The position numbers were made by a program, and so were the translations under genes. Positions 22,335 to 32,744 of a DNA stretch of 64,000 nt are shown here, piece after piece; position 1 is the first letter of the stretch; each line of letters opens with the position of its first letter. The DNA is from Macropodus opercularis. Its lineage: Eukaryota > Chordata > Actinopteri > Anabantiformes > Osphronemidae. The notes beneath the pieces were generated by a model. That model was not told the origin of the DNA, searched no databases, and saw nothing but the letters and a program-made list of their open reading frames with translations. The DNA lies in the NCBI GenBank assembly GCA_030770545.1, contig CM061106.1:4118001-4182000 (forward strand). Reading direction: 5' to 3'.

Positions 22335-22612
22335 AACAACCTCGCGCCCCCTCCCCACCCAGGTGAACCACCTGCCAGGTAAGCATTACTCGCTTTTTTT
22401 ATTTATCTTTTTCCCTCTGCTCGGCACTAGGGGACCTGCGGGACCAACCGCTCTCACTGACGGTGCTGACAGCGGGTGTGTGTGGGGGTGTGTGTGTGTG
22501 TGTGTGTGTTTTGACCCCCGCTCTAAGGAGACAGGCCACACATGCGTTACAAACTTCTGTCTGTCTGCGTGTGCGTGTCTGTCCGTCCGTCTGTCCGTCC
22601 CCACCACCTCCA
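22335..22612 (+). repeat. Module M, copy 1
   Basis: Shares its order and much of its sequence with 33722-33992: GGTCAAACAACC, TGCCAGGTAAGCATTACTCG, TCTGCTCGGCACTAGGGGAC, CTCTCACTGACGGTGCTGAC, a (GT)n run, then AAGGAGACAGGCCAC and GTTACAAACTTCTGTCTGTC. Confidence 0.9.
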
Positions 22613-22869
22613 CAGAATGAAAAATCACAATTTTTGTCTGGGTGGTGGTGATGATGATGATGGTGGGGTGGGGGGGGGGGGGTTGTTGTGGCCTCCCACC
22701 GTGGTCCTATTGCCACGAATTGTTGTTTTTTTTTTTTTTTGGTGATGGTGTCTGTATGTCTGCGTGTGTGTGTCTGTCTGTCTATTCCCCCATCAGACGT
22801 GTTACCTGGAACGATGCCTGCAGACCCTGCGCCTCCTGTGTTTGGATCCTTGGGTCGGTCCGGCTGCTG

Positions 22870-22945
22870 ATTGGTGAGCGGCCCCTCCTGCAGCTCGGCT
22901 CCGCTTGGAGGAGAGAGTCCCCACCTGAACCTGCGCGCCGATTGG
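22870..22945. promoter_or_regulatory. Inverted CCAAT boxes of the H2A promoter
   Basis: ATTGG at 22870-22874 and again at 22941-22945, in a GC-rich upstream region. CCAAT-type sites are usual in replication-dependent histone promoters. Confidence 0.6.
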
Positions 22946-23033
22946 GGAAAAGCCTTTCAAAAAGTGAGCGGCCGCCCTCCGCTGAGCCTCTTCACCGGTT
23001 GGTCCGGCAGCAGCCGTCCCGCTCTGAGGTGCA

Positions 23034-23040
23034 TATAAAG
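23034..23040 (+). promoter_or_regulatory. H2A TATA box
   Basis: TATAAAG lies 67 bp before the H2A start codon, giving a short 5' leader as is usual for these genes. Confidence 0.8.
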
Positions 23041-23106
23041 CAGGGTTGCGGCTGCTGGAGACTCATGTTCTCAGAAAACCATCTGTAGAAACGACCCAAA
23101 GCCAAC

Positions 23107-23496
23107 ATGTCTGGAAGAGGAAAGACTGGAGGCAAAGCCAGAGCTAAGGCCAAGACCCGCTCCTCCAGGGCCGGGCTCCAGTTCCCCGTGGGCCGCGTCC
23201 ACAGGCTGCTGCGTAAAGGAAACTACGCAGAGCGCGTCGGTGCCGGAGCTCCCGTCTACCTGGCGGCAGTTCTGGAGTATCTGACCGCTGAGATCCTGGA
23301 GCTGGCGGGCAACGCTGCCCGCGACAACAAGAAGACCAGGATCATCCCCCGCCACCTGCAGCTGGCGGTGCGCAACGACGAGGAGCTCAACAAGCTGCTG
23401 GGCGACGTCACCATCGCCCAGGGCGGCGTGTTGCCCAACATCCAGGCGGCGCTGCTGCCCAAGAAGACGGAGAAACCCGCCGGCAAGGCCAAGTAA
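23107..23496 (+). CDS. Histone H2A (replication-dependent)
   Basis: Complete, intronless, 129 residues. H2A pairs with H2B in the nucleosome core. The product begins SGRGKTGGKARAKAK, the N-terminal tail with the usual K5/K9 sites. The histone fold carries RAGLQFPVGRVHRLL, and the acidic patch residues are present in the YLTAEILELAGNAA and NDEELNKLL segments. The C-terminal tail has LLPKKTEKPAGKAK, with the ubiquitination-site lysines. There is no SQ(E/D)Y end, so it is not H2AX, and the alpha-C region is canonical rather than H2A.Z or macroH2A. Codons are strongly G/C-ending. TATA, CCAAT and 3' stem-loop elements indicate S-phase expression. It is the only undamaged histone gene in the window. 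Confidence 0.98.
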   Translation: MSGRGKTGGKARAKAKTRSSRAGLQFPVGRVHRLLRKGNYAERVGAGAPVYLAAVLEYLTAEILELAGNAARDNKKTRIIPRHLQLAVRNDEELNKLLGDVTIAQGGVLPNIQAALLPKKTEKPAGKAK

Positions 23497-23523
23497 AGTC
23501 ACCGGATGGGACCCGCTACCAAC

Positions 23524-23539
23524 GGCTCTTTTCAGAGCC
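23524..23539 (+). terminator. Histone 3' stem-loop (H2A)
   Basis: GGCTCTTTTCAGAGCC, a perfect match to the SLBP-bound 6-bp stem and 4-nt loop that directs non-polyadenylated 3' processing. It lies 27 bp after the stop. Confidence 0.97.
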
Positions 23540-23579
23540 ACGCACTCAGACTGAAGAACAATCGCCTCCATGTCTCTGC

Positions 23580-24110
23580 TCGCGTCGTTCGTGTCTTTAT
23601 TATATGCAGCTGTTCCATGGCCAGGTGTGTTATTCCTTCATTATCACATTTACAAGGAGCAGATTAAAGGTTAATTTCAAGTGTGCTATTTGCATTTGGA
23701 AGCTGCTGCTGTCAACTCTCAATGTGAGATCCAAAGAGCTGTCACTATCAGTGAAGTAAGCCATCATTAGGCTGAAAAAACAAAACAAACCCATCAGAGA
23801 GAAAGCGAAAACTTTAGGTGTGGCCAAATCAAAACCTGGAAGACCGCGGAAAACAACTGTGACTGAGGAATTTAACCAGTTCACTAAATGTGATGGATAC
23901 ACGTTGTCTGTCAACCAACAGACTTGTTCCCTGGCTCCCAGCAGAGAGTGAGGGGCAGGAGTAAATGGGTTCACGCCAGAGAACAATCTCTCCCGCGGTG
24001 TGTGACAGTGACGCCTCCATGGTTATTGCCGCAGGCGTTGATTTATACCTTCTAGACAACAATCACCATCTGAAAGAGTCGGATATTCACCAGGGTGGAG
24101 GAAAGGCTTC
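23580..24110. other. No gene recognised
   Basis: Spacer downstream of H2A with only short, unsupported open frames. Confidence 0.5.
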
Positions 24111-24114
24111 AGTA

Positions 24115-24215
24115 CAAGGGTTATATTGAGGTTCCGCCACCCCAGCAGTAGGTGGCGGTAACGCGGCTCATCACTGGATGCCACCCGCCATAAAACCAAA
24201 AGAAGAAGTTTAGTT
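24115..24215 (+). repeat. Common teleost repeat fragment
   Basis: Contains GGTTCCGCCACCCCAGCAG, GTAGGTGGCGGTAACGC and CCACCCGCCATAAAACCAAA, ending in an AGAAGAAG run. This block recurs widely in fish genomes, to my knowledge. Confidence 0.6.
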
Positions 24216-24750
24216 AGATTCTATGTGCACGATATAAAATGCATAAAAACGACTTGAGGAGATTTGGAAAGAAATGTGTGATATTGATAAGAATATTTGG
24301 CAATATCATGACGACTGTTAGCAGCAGATGAAGTTTGGGATCATTTTGATCTTTTACCACCAAATACGTTTTTATGCTTTCATACATTTTCTGTTTCAAT
24401 TATTAAATTATTTTCCATTTTTAATGGATCTGCTAATTTCTGGTAGGTCCCGTGTTTGCTCTGTACCCAGCGACACATCATCCCTGCTGGGCAGCAGTAG
24501 GACCTCTCATCCTACATTGTGGAAACGTACCTGCAAATATCTGCATCCAGCATCTGTGAGAGTTTATTTCCTAAGGCTGGGGAGCCGGTGAGACAGAAAA
24601 GCCAAAACGTTTATTTCTAAATAAAAACCTGTAACGAACAAAAACTGGTTTTGTCTGGATTGTGCGTTTGTCATGTTTTAGGGTGTGGATGAGTGTCTCC
24701 ACACTGGTTTCTTTTAATGCTTACATTTAGAAGAACAGAAGTTTAAATGA

Positions 24751-25587
24751 GTAACATTTAGGGATGTGAATATCGACTCTCTGGAATCGATACTTCGATA
24801 CCCGCTGGCCGATACTTTCTTAAGTATCGCTCGATACTACTCCTAATAAAAACGGGCAATTACTTCTGATACACTTCTGATCGTTTTTAGTTTTAAACTT
24901 AATGTGTTATAAGATATAAAAAATGAAATGAACCATTTATTTACTTCCCCAAATATGCAATGAGCTAAGTCAGGTTTGCCCAATACCTCGATCGTTGAGG
25001 TAGTTTGGGTTGATCACACTGACAACATCCCACGTAGGTCAGTGAAAAAGAATCCGAACCGTAGAGCAGCTGGAACCTGCACATGCGCAGACCAGCTGAG
25101 CGGCAGAGACGTTTATATACGTGGACATACACAATATCTGCGGTTAGAAGCGGCTTTAAAAGCCGCTGAACTATGCGCCGAAGCTGCCGGTACATGAGCA
25201 TGTGCTCACACACTCACCAGCTGCGGAAACATCCGGGTGATGTTTTAATTTTAAACATTTACTGTTTTGTTTTACTTGAGCACTATGAACCCTTCAATAA
25301 AAAAAAATAGTATTTTGTATTAATTTCAATTTTATTTATTTTAATTTAAAATAGATATATTTTCATATCTGAATTTAATTTACTTATTGATCTAATTTAT
25401 TATAATTTCATTATTAGCATTTAAGCAAGTATTTCTGTTCATGAGCATTATTCATGTTGCCATAAAGATATTAATCAACACTGTGCAATGATGATTTGCC
25501 TTTAAGGTATCGTCGATACTGGCCCTGTAGTTACTTGGTATCGAATCGATACAAAATTTCATGCTATCGCCCATCACTAGTAACATT
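24751..25587. mobile_element. hAT-type non-autonomous element with 8-bp target duplication
   Basis: The target duplication is GTAACATT at 24751-24758 and 25580-25587, perfect over 8 bp, the size made by hAT transposases. The element proper is 24759-25579 (821 bp). Its ends begin TAGGGATG and, read inward from the right, TAGTGATGGG. Sub-terminal ATCGATAC/GTATCGAT clusters occur at both ends, as in hAT/Ac-like elements. No transposase frame is present. Confidence 0.9.
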
Positions 25588-25812
25588 CATGTTAATTTAT
25601 GTAGTTTTTCTCGCATAAACTACAGAGACATGACCCCATGAGTCTGCATCTGATGATGGTTCAAACCCGTCGCTGTGTTATGTTGCACAGGCTGCTATAG
25701 AATGAACTAGACGTCACTCACTCGCTTAGTGATTATTCTAGTAACGACGTTAGTGGCTGCGACCACCGCTGCCGGTAACAAAGCGGAATCATTGAGCTTC
25801 AGCTGAGTGAGC

Positions 25813-25828
25813 GGCTCTGAAAAGAGCC
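25813..25828 (-). terminator. Histone 3' stem-loop (H2B)
   Basis: On the minus strand GGCTCTTTTCAGAGCC, identical to the H2A element, 24 bp after the H2B stop. It is intact although the gene body is broken. Confidence 0.95.
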
Positions 25829-25852
25829 TTTGGTTGGTGGCGGCGGCGCCGC

Positions 25853-26218
<366 letters not shown>

Positions 26219-26268
26219 CTACTGGTGGACAAACCAATGTGGAGGAGACGCAGACACGAGCTGCTCCT

Positions 26269-26320
26269 CTTATACAGACGCTATGCAAACGTTGCTCTGT
26301 GGTTGCTTTGCTGTGATTGG
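26269..26320 (-). promoter_or_regulatory. H2B promoter: TATA, octamer and CCAAT
   Basis: Read on the minus strand: CCAAT at 26320-26316, then GTTTGCAT at 26290-26283 (one base from the Oct-1 octamer ATTTGCAT that marks H2B promoters), then TATAAG at 26274-26269, about 60 bp before the start codon. This is the expected order and spacing for an H2B promoter. Confidence 0.8.
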
Positions 26321-26499
26321 TGGAGCTGTTCAGCGCGACTCTGCGTTTCCACGGAAACGTTTACTTTACTTCACTGTGTTAAGCGGAGTCTATGAAAACA
26401 TGCGTTTTGTGACGTCACTGCAAACCACCTGTATAATAGATATGATGGAACATCACATCAGAGGAACATCTGCATAAGTCTACGTCCCGGTTCGCCTGG

Positions 26500-26570
26500 G
26501 GTCTATCGGAGCAACATATTATAGAGGAGGATGCACAAGTCATAGCACAATAACCAGGTTACTCAGAGGA
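26500..26570 (+). pseudogene. Decayed fragment of a secreted deaminase-like (SNAD-like) gene
   Basis: Shares GAGCAACATATT, GGAGGATGCACAAG and ATAACCAGGTTAC with 28965-29035. It corresponds to the GCTSC part of the C-terminal Cys-rich segment of the gene at 30.9 kb. Only about 70 bp remain and no frame is open. Confidence 0.55.
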
Positions 26571-27002
26571 GCCACAACAAACACAGAGGACAGAGCTCTC
26601 ATGTCAGATTAACCACCTCATCGCTCTGCTTGTTATCACACATGTTTAAGTTACGTTCTCTGTAAAGCAAAATCAAATCCTCTCAAGCTCTTTACATTTT
26701 GTGTCTACACTGATTTTTCTAATAGCACCATTTGATTTTTAATTTGTTACGTGTTGTTACATGCATCCTTCCCTGGTCGAGTCCTCACTTTCTTTCTTCC
26801 TGCTTTGAGGTTTTGTCTCAGTCCAGTAAAGTTCCAGCTGTCTCCTAAAACGTAATTCTGTGTTCTCCTCTTCCCTAGAGATCACTAGATCACTGCACGT
26901 TCACAAATGTAGCGTAAATAAATGCCCTGCAGACTGAACTGTTTGGTGGGTGACTTGTAGATATGAACCAACACCTTCATCTGGCCATGGGGAGACTTGC
27001 AC
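26571..27002. other. No gene recognised
   Basis: Spacer up to the LINE insertion site. Confidence 0.5.
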
Positions 27003-28440
27003 AACTACTGGTTAACTGGTTAAAAAAGCTGGCTCTGTCCTGGGCTGCCCACTGGAGTCCATCGAGGTGGTGGCCGACAGAAGGACGCGGGCGAAACTGT
27101 CGTCCATCATGGCCAACCCCTCCCACCCCCTGCACCAAACCGTGGAGGACCAACGCAGCTCGCACAGCGCGAGACTGCTGCACCCGAAGTGCAGGACTGA
27201 GCTACCGGAGGTCTTTCGTACCCACGGCAATAAGACTCTACAACACATCAACATGACTGTAAAGCATGTTTTATAGTGTGATGTGTGCCGTGCGGTGTCC
27301 ATGTCCAGGTGTTGCATGTAGGTTATTTATTTTATTTTTCTTTCGGCACTTTGCACTTTATGTTTAGATATGTATAATAAAGTCCTATCTATCATCTATC
27401 TATCTAAATAGCCTCATAACTGTCACAGGTCACAATTACTACCAGAGAACCATCAGCATCCATTTCTCAGTTTAACACAAGTCAGAAAGAGCAGAACACG
27501 TTACTGTATATTAAACCATATTACGATAGATCCTATTTACACACAGCTTTAAAAAATGAATTTGTGACAATAAGCAGCAGTGAAACCAAATATAATAGGA
27601 TGCATATGTGTCTGCATGTGTGTTATGTAGTAGACTGCCTGTTTGAGTGAATGACCACACGAGGCGAGCATGAGTGTGTGTGAGGGAGAGGATGTGTATG
27701 TGAGACAGAGGAGGCCCTGACTACTGTGGCCCTCGAGTCTGGCCTGTCTGTCCCCATCTGGGGGGACTGGGGGCGGTGAGATAGCTGAGCTGGTCTGAGA
27801 CCTGGCTCAGCTGACCTCGGTGCCTTATCCCCCAGCTACATTTTACACCCATTCACATAGGTTTATGAGGGGCATTGTCCATATGGGGGGAGTGGAGGCC
27901 ATCTAATGGCAGCCTCAACCACCGTCCCTCCCAGAGCCAAATGCCCCTCAGTTGGAGCCGACTGGAGCTGAAAACTGACCCCAAGATTCAGACTGAACCA
28001 TGGATCATGTTTCCTGTTTATAGTTTATAGTCAAGTCAAACATTTAACGTTTCATCATTTACTTTGACTGGAAATGATCAACTGTCCACTGAACTGAAGA
28101 GGGAGCTGAAGAAACAAACTGTGGACGACAACGTGACAACAAACCCACGGCAATAAGACTTTACAACACATCAACATGACTGGAAGCATGTTTATAGTGT
28201 GATGTGTGCCATGCGGTGTCAATGTTGCATATAGGTTATTTTATTTTTATTTTTATTTTGGAACTTCGCACTTTATGTCCATACATGTACATACTGTCAA
28301 ACAATTTTTACTCTTTTTTTTTTTTTGTAATTATTGTAATTCTTTTCTTCTGACTGTAATTATGCTGCTGCTGGGTCACCAGAATTTCCCCATTGCGGGA
28401 TAAATAAAGTCCTATCTATCTATCTATCTATCTAACTACT
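27003..28440 (+). mobile_element. LINE-derived insertion carrying extra 3' sequence, with 7-bp target duplication
   Basis: AACTACT at 27003-27009 is repeated at 28434-28440. Between them: (1) a 5'-truncated LINE 3' end (27010-27408) coding for the reverse transcriptase C-terminus in broken frames (KCRTELPEVFRTHGNK motif), ending in an (ATCT)n tail; (2) about 720 bp of other sequence; (3) a second, shorter LINE 3' end (28140-28433) ending in (ATCT)n. The whole unit is present inverted at 45975-47400, nearly identical. Confidence 0.85.
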
Positions 28441-28954
28441 TCTGTATTTAAGGCAACCACACCTTGAAGAAAAACTGTCTTGTTTTTTTGGGGGGAAAAC
28501 TCCTCAGTCTCATTCATAACATATCATGCTCAGCTTCTACTAGAGGCCTGTAGTTTTAATTGTAAAGAAATGTTGAAAGTAATAACCACACTCAAATCAG
28601 ACATTTGTGGCAGTTGTGTTCAGAGTAACAAAACATGATGCCGTCAGACCTGTAGGTGTTTTACTACACCGAGTTTCTCATGACCAGATGAAAAAAACAG
28701 GACGGTTCTTTTTTAATCTACGGTACCGACCACGCAGGAGTCTTCATCCGGTCCAGGATCGCTCGGAGACAAAGCTGCAGCGCTCCGACAACTGCTTTTA
28801 CTGATTCACTGCCTCTTTCCATTGCGTCACAAACAGTAAACACATGAACACAGTCTCTCCCTTTATGGGTTACATATTAGTTATGATAATAACTACATAC
28901 ATTTCTGTTCTTGGTTATTCAAGCTCTTCCCTTTGTATTTGATCAGGTGATCAG
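28441..28954. other. No gene recognised
   Basis: Spacer upstream of the SNAD-like pseudogene. Its missing deaminase core should have been here, but none of its motifs (SPC..C, W..YAFVFS) is visible. Confidence 0.5.
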
Positions 28955-29510
28955 GTCAGTCAAATTGGTCTGAGCAACATATTTCGATGCAATGCAGGAG
29001 GATGCACAAGCTGCTCTACTGATAACCAGGTTACACGCTACTGTTACTCAGATCCAGACCCTGCTTTCGGCATCGTACCAGCCTCTTCATTCACACAGTC
29101 TGAGCAAGGAGCATGTGGCAGAAAACAAAGCAGCGCCACTAAAACAAAAGGCCGACAGTGAGACGAGAGCAGGGCAGGAAGGCAGCAGATCCAGACCCAG
29201 CCGTGGCAGGGAAGGGGGTAAAAGGGCAAATTCTCCAAAGCATCCTCCAGCCAGAAAAGTGGCTGGACGGAGAATAGCAACAAAACGTAAAGGGGGAAAT
29301 AAACAGAAAGACAAAAGCAAGAAAGAAAAGCCCCGTGGTCAGAAAACAAGGGCGCGAGCAGACAAATGAATGGATCAGGTGCAGAAGAAGCAGCGTAAAC
29401 ACAACAGGTAGAACCAGCAGCACTGTTTGACTAGAACTGCCTCAACCGTCTGTTCCTGTCTCTGCAAAGCATAATCTGACCAGAAGTGTTTTCTTCCTGA
29501 ATTAAAGCTT
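28955..29510 (+). pseudogene. SNAD-like secreted deaminase paralog, 3' part only
   Basis: From about 28961 one frame reads QIGLSNIFRCN, then GGCTSCSTDNQVTRYC. This aligns with KLGLDCIFRCY and HCTSCSSGADVTPSC of the gene at 30.9 kb. After a stop, another frame (to 29369) reads a very basic tail rich in Lys and Arg, like the tail of the neighbour. The 3' UTR ends ATTAAAGCTTGGCTCAGCATCT (signal at 29501-29506), nearly the same as at 32718. The deaminase core and signal peptide are absent and the frame is broken, so this is a pseudogene formed by partial duplication or truncation. Confidence 0.7.
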
Positions 29511-29859
29511 GGCTCAGCATCTGTTCCTGTCTGTGTCATTTCTATCTACTGCAGATCAATAAACACACAGGATCCAAACAGACAGATTTTCATAATAGCA
29601 CCACTTTATTTTTGCGCTTTTGCTCGTGACATGTTTTGCATGATTCAATTTGAGCATCCGTGATGACAGGACGCGTCATTAACGAAGCAGCAGCCGCTAA
29701 ACGATCTGCGACGCAGTCACCAAGAATCAAAGACTCTGCTGCGACGCCGTAAAACTAACAGCGATAAACCTCGGAGAGAATTTAGTAACGTTTTATGATC
29801 AACCACGCGACCAGGCAACAAAGCAGATAAACACAACACACACAAAGAGATAAACTTAC

Positions 29860-30178
29860 AAAACATCTCAAACAGAGTCGAAGACTCCGGGAAACGTTGG
29901 ACTGGTTTAAATTCAGAGTAGATGATAACAGACCTCTGACCCGTCTCTTCTGTTTGCGGTCTCTCATTGATCCAGTTGTAGCTGGCCAGCCTCAAGCGCT
30001 TTTGTGCGTCTGTCGTCAGTCTATGGCTTTGCTCCGCTCTAGCAGTGAAACAACCTCCGTCTGACGGGACTGACCGTCCGCCTGGTTCTGCTGCTGCGCT
30101 CACGCTCAGCACGTCTTCCTCGAACAGATGGATGAAGAGCGTTTTGGTTTTGTGTTGAAACTCTGAGTCACGCTTCAA
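29860..30178 (-). CDS. Candidate first exon of an unknown minus-strand gene
   Basis: The minus strand has a 106-codon open stretch ending at a strong GTAAGT donor (29859-29854). The product is soluble, with an Arg/Gln-rich middle (AQKRLRLASYNWINERP) and a following VIIYSEFKPVQRFPESSTLFE. I recognise no domain. The next exon should lie below 29.85 kb, but that interval holds only the SNAD-like pseudogene on the other strand and no matching acceptor was found. It could be an orphan exon or a chance frame next to a donor-like site. Confidence 0.3.
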
Positions 30179-30600
30179 GCAGAAGTCTTCTTCTTACAGT
30201 CAGACGCATCTGACTTGAACGTAACCTCGTTTAGTTTGCTCTCAGGCCTTGTTGTCAGTCTTGCTGCAGAGAAATGAGTCCACGCCGAAATCAGACGAGC
30301 GTCTGCAGTCGACCCGTCGATGGTCTCTGGCTCTTTACCGAAGCTTAGCGCACTTGCGTTTTTCTTGCTAAACCGTCCACTAACTGGGCTGAACAGACGC
30401 AGACAACGCTGACGCTCCTACAGCTGCTCTCGTTTTCAGGCTGTTTATGCAGAATAACTCCACATATTTTACTTTGAGGCAGTGGAGACTTTGTGTGTTT
30501 TAAAGTCTTCACTCAATAAAATATATGAAATCATTTCGCAATTATCACCTCACTTGTCTTCCGCTCGGTCGAATGTTCAAATAAGGCTGCGGAGGCGCTG
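30179..30600. other. No gene recognised
   Basis: Presumed shared upstream region of the minus-strand exon candidate and the SNAD-like gene. Confidence 0.45.
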
Positions 30601-30621
30601 GGAGGGGTTCTGGTCTAGGTC

Positions 30622-30627
30622 TATAAG
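30622..30627 (+). promoter_or_regulatory. TATA box of the SNAD-like gene
   Basis: TATAAG about 30 bp before a probable 5' UTR exon that ends at 30689 with the donor CCAG/GTAAAC. The next exon begins at 30832 after TGGTTTCGCAG. Confidence 0.5.
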
Positions 30628-30927
30628 ACTTTCCTTCCCCTTCAGTGTGTTCACAGCGGCTACAAACGTCAAACATCAGTCACCTCCAGGTAAACAATTA
30701 TCCATATTCATTATTCATTGAAAGGTTTTCTGAAAGCTTTGTTCTGCGTGTAAATGGGAATAAGAAAACATTTAGAGGCGTCTTGTTTTCCACCGAGGGA
30801 TGATTGGACGCCGTTCCGTTTGGTTTCGCAGGCTGTCGGAGCAGGAGTGAAGGGGACTCACGGATTTATCGGCCCGCGAGTCGAACCCGCAGCGGCTCCT
30901 TCAGCTCGAATCCTGATCTGAGCTCAG

Positions 30928-32189
30928 ATGGCTGGACGGTGCCTGACAGCCTTGGTGCTGTCCGTCTTCCTGTCTGCTGGAAACGCTCAGGCTCCCGTGG
31001 ATCAGAACTGGCTCACGAGCATCGTGGAAGGCGTCAAGAAAGAGTGAGTGCGTTCCCGTCACAGGTTTTACGGACACGACCTCCGAAAGTTTACTGACGA
31101 CCCAGATCCAAGATTCCTTCACACTCTTCCTTCCTGAACAGGGTTAATGTAAATGTTTAGATCACGGTCCAATGATGACATAATTAATATTACACCGCAA
31201 TGATACGTGAAAGTCACCGCTATGCTAAGGGTGAAGTCCAGGCTGATGATGATGATGCTGGCGACTGAAGGGGCACAACTGTTGATTGATTTTTGATTAA
31301 AACACCACGTGACGAGTCAAAGTCAGTCGCCTCCATGTCATCTGGGTAAATTACAAACCCGTGTGGCCTCATAGCCTTAAAATACTCGGATCCTAACAAA
31401 TCTGCTTGAGTCAACATCAGCCAACTGATGGATTATCCTGTTTACGGACACTGTTCAAACTTTGACCACACTGTTAACCGTCTGCAGTAAATGTCTTTAG
31501 TCACCTCTGTCCGTGTTGTGCTTTTCCTTGGCAGGTATCCATTAGGAGACACCTTAAGTCTGGCTGTGAACATCCCACAGGGCCAGGATCCAGACAGTCT
31601 GCAGCAAGTCCTTCAGGAAGACGCGGCCGACAAAGTGGAGCAAAGCGTTTCGCAGGGTCAGGTGTACCAAGCCACCCGGGTGGTGGCCGCGATTCAATCT
31701 GAGGCGGCGTCACGCATTCTAGGAAACATACAACACCTCATGAAAAGCAGCGCCGGTAACTTCCTCCTCCTGTACTCTCAGCAGTCCCCCTGTGGTCAGA
31801 CGTGTGCCGGCACACACGAGGACGAGCTCGCCGGCGAGATTGGTGACATCGTGCAGAACTGGGGTGGTTATGCGTTTGTGTTTTCTGATGTGGTCAGTGA
31901 TGCTGCAGCTGACACATCTCAGCTGAGTGAGTCCTTTAAACTACTCAGCATTTCCAAACTTGGGCTCGATTGCATTTTCCGTTGTTACCAGCCGGATGAC
32001 GGAGCCTTTCACTGCACCAGCTGCTCCTCGGGTGCGGACGTTACGCCCTCATGTGTAGCAAACACCGGCCAAGACTCAGCTGCTGAGGGCGAGCAAGAAG
32101 TCGGCAACGACGCAGACGTAGAAGGAAACATTGAAGCAGGCAACGGGTTAGATGTAGGAGGTCTTTTTGCAAATGGTAAAAAAACATGA
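30928..32189 (+). CDS. Secreted AID/APOBEC-like deaminase family protein (SNAD-like), probably non-catalytic
   Basis: Two coding exons: 30928-31043 and 31535-32189, joined by a GTGAGT donor and TTCCTTGGCAG acceptor in phase 2. They give 256 residues. Residues 1-21 are a signal peptide (hydrophobic LTALVLSVFLSAGNA). The mature part starts near QAPVDQNWL and has YPLGDTLSLAVNIPQG (40-55). The deaminase zinc-site region follows: QSE at 93-95, where active members have H(A/S)E, then SPCGQTC at 123-129 (the PC..C motif) and NWGGYAFVFS (147-156). A Cys-rich end (IFRCY, HCTSCSSG, TPSC) closes the domain, and an acidic stretch ends at GKKT. Family assignment rests on remembered family patterns, not a search. 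The His-to-Gln change removes a zinc ligand, so catalysis is doubtful. Such fish genes are linked to innate immunity. A downstream basic segment lies out of frame. Confidence 0.7.
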
Positions 32190-32192
32190 GGC

Positions 32193-32400
32193 AAAGGTAA
32201 AAAGCGAAGAGGCAAAGGGAAAAAATGGGGAAAGCTTCAAAAAGGCCGCAAAGGTAAAAAACAACGAGGCAAAGGGGAAAAAATGGGGAAAGCTTCAAAA
32301 AGGCCGCAAAGGTAAAAAACGACGAGGCAAAGGGAAAAAAGGAGCCAAAGAAAGCAACAGAGGTGGCAAATGTAAGAAGAGAACAAAGCGTAGGGGATAA
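32193..32400 (+). repeat. Tandem 57/58-bp repeats coding a basic Lys/Arg tail, out of frame with the gene
   Basis: Units at 32193-32249 (57 bp) and 32250-32307 (58 bp), then a partial third unit. Each carries the core GGGGAAAGCTTCAAAAAGGCCGC. One frame (the +1 frame relative to the gene) stays open to TAA at 32398-32400 with segments such as KGRKGKKRRGKGKKG. A one-base difference in the A7 run at 32177-32183 would connect the gene to this frame, and the extra base in unit 2 changes the frame again. The neighbouring paralog at 29.0 kb has a similar basic tail, so the tail was probably once translated. Confidence 0.75.
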
Positions 32401-32717
32401 AAACCCGTGAAAACGTGAACAGTGGCCTAATGGAACTTTTACCTTTAAAGCATTAAATTCCTTCAATACCAGCATCTGCGCATCACATGATAATCTTTAG
32501 CTTCACATAACAAATGTTAACGTTAATTATGACGTGTTTCAACAACTTCCATGAAAACTAACATGTAGTGTCTGCTGCTAACAACAAACAGTTCATACGT
32601 GGTTGGGAGTGAAGCTCGTGTCTTCATGAGCCTCGTGAACGTGAGCCAGCGACACTTGATGTTTGTTTCAACAGATGGTTCATTGTAACGGTGCTAATTT
32701 TCTCTCTGCTCTGACTG

Positions 32718-32723
32718 ATTAAA
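32718..32723 (+). promoter_or_regulatory. Poly(A) signal of the SNAD-like gene
   Basis: ATTAAA within a segment (ATTAAAGCTTGACTCAGCATCT) nearly identical to the one after the paralog at 29501. Confidence 0.65.
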
Positions 32724-32744
32724 GCTTGACTCAGCATCTACTTT

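Noticed and set aside
21772..22620. 282-codon plus-strand open frame
   Set aside because: Lies in GT- and C-rich repeats with G runs; low-complexity product and no family motif.
23071..23571. 166-codon frame antisense to H2A
   Set aside because: Exact shadow of a GC-rich conserved gene; no independent signals.
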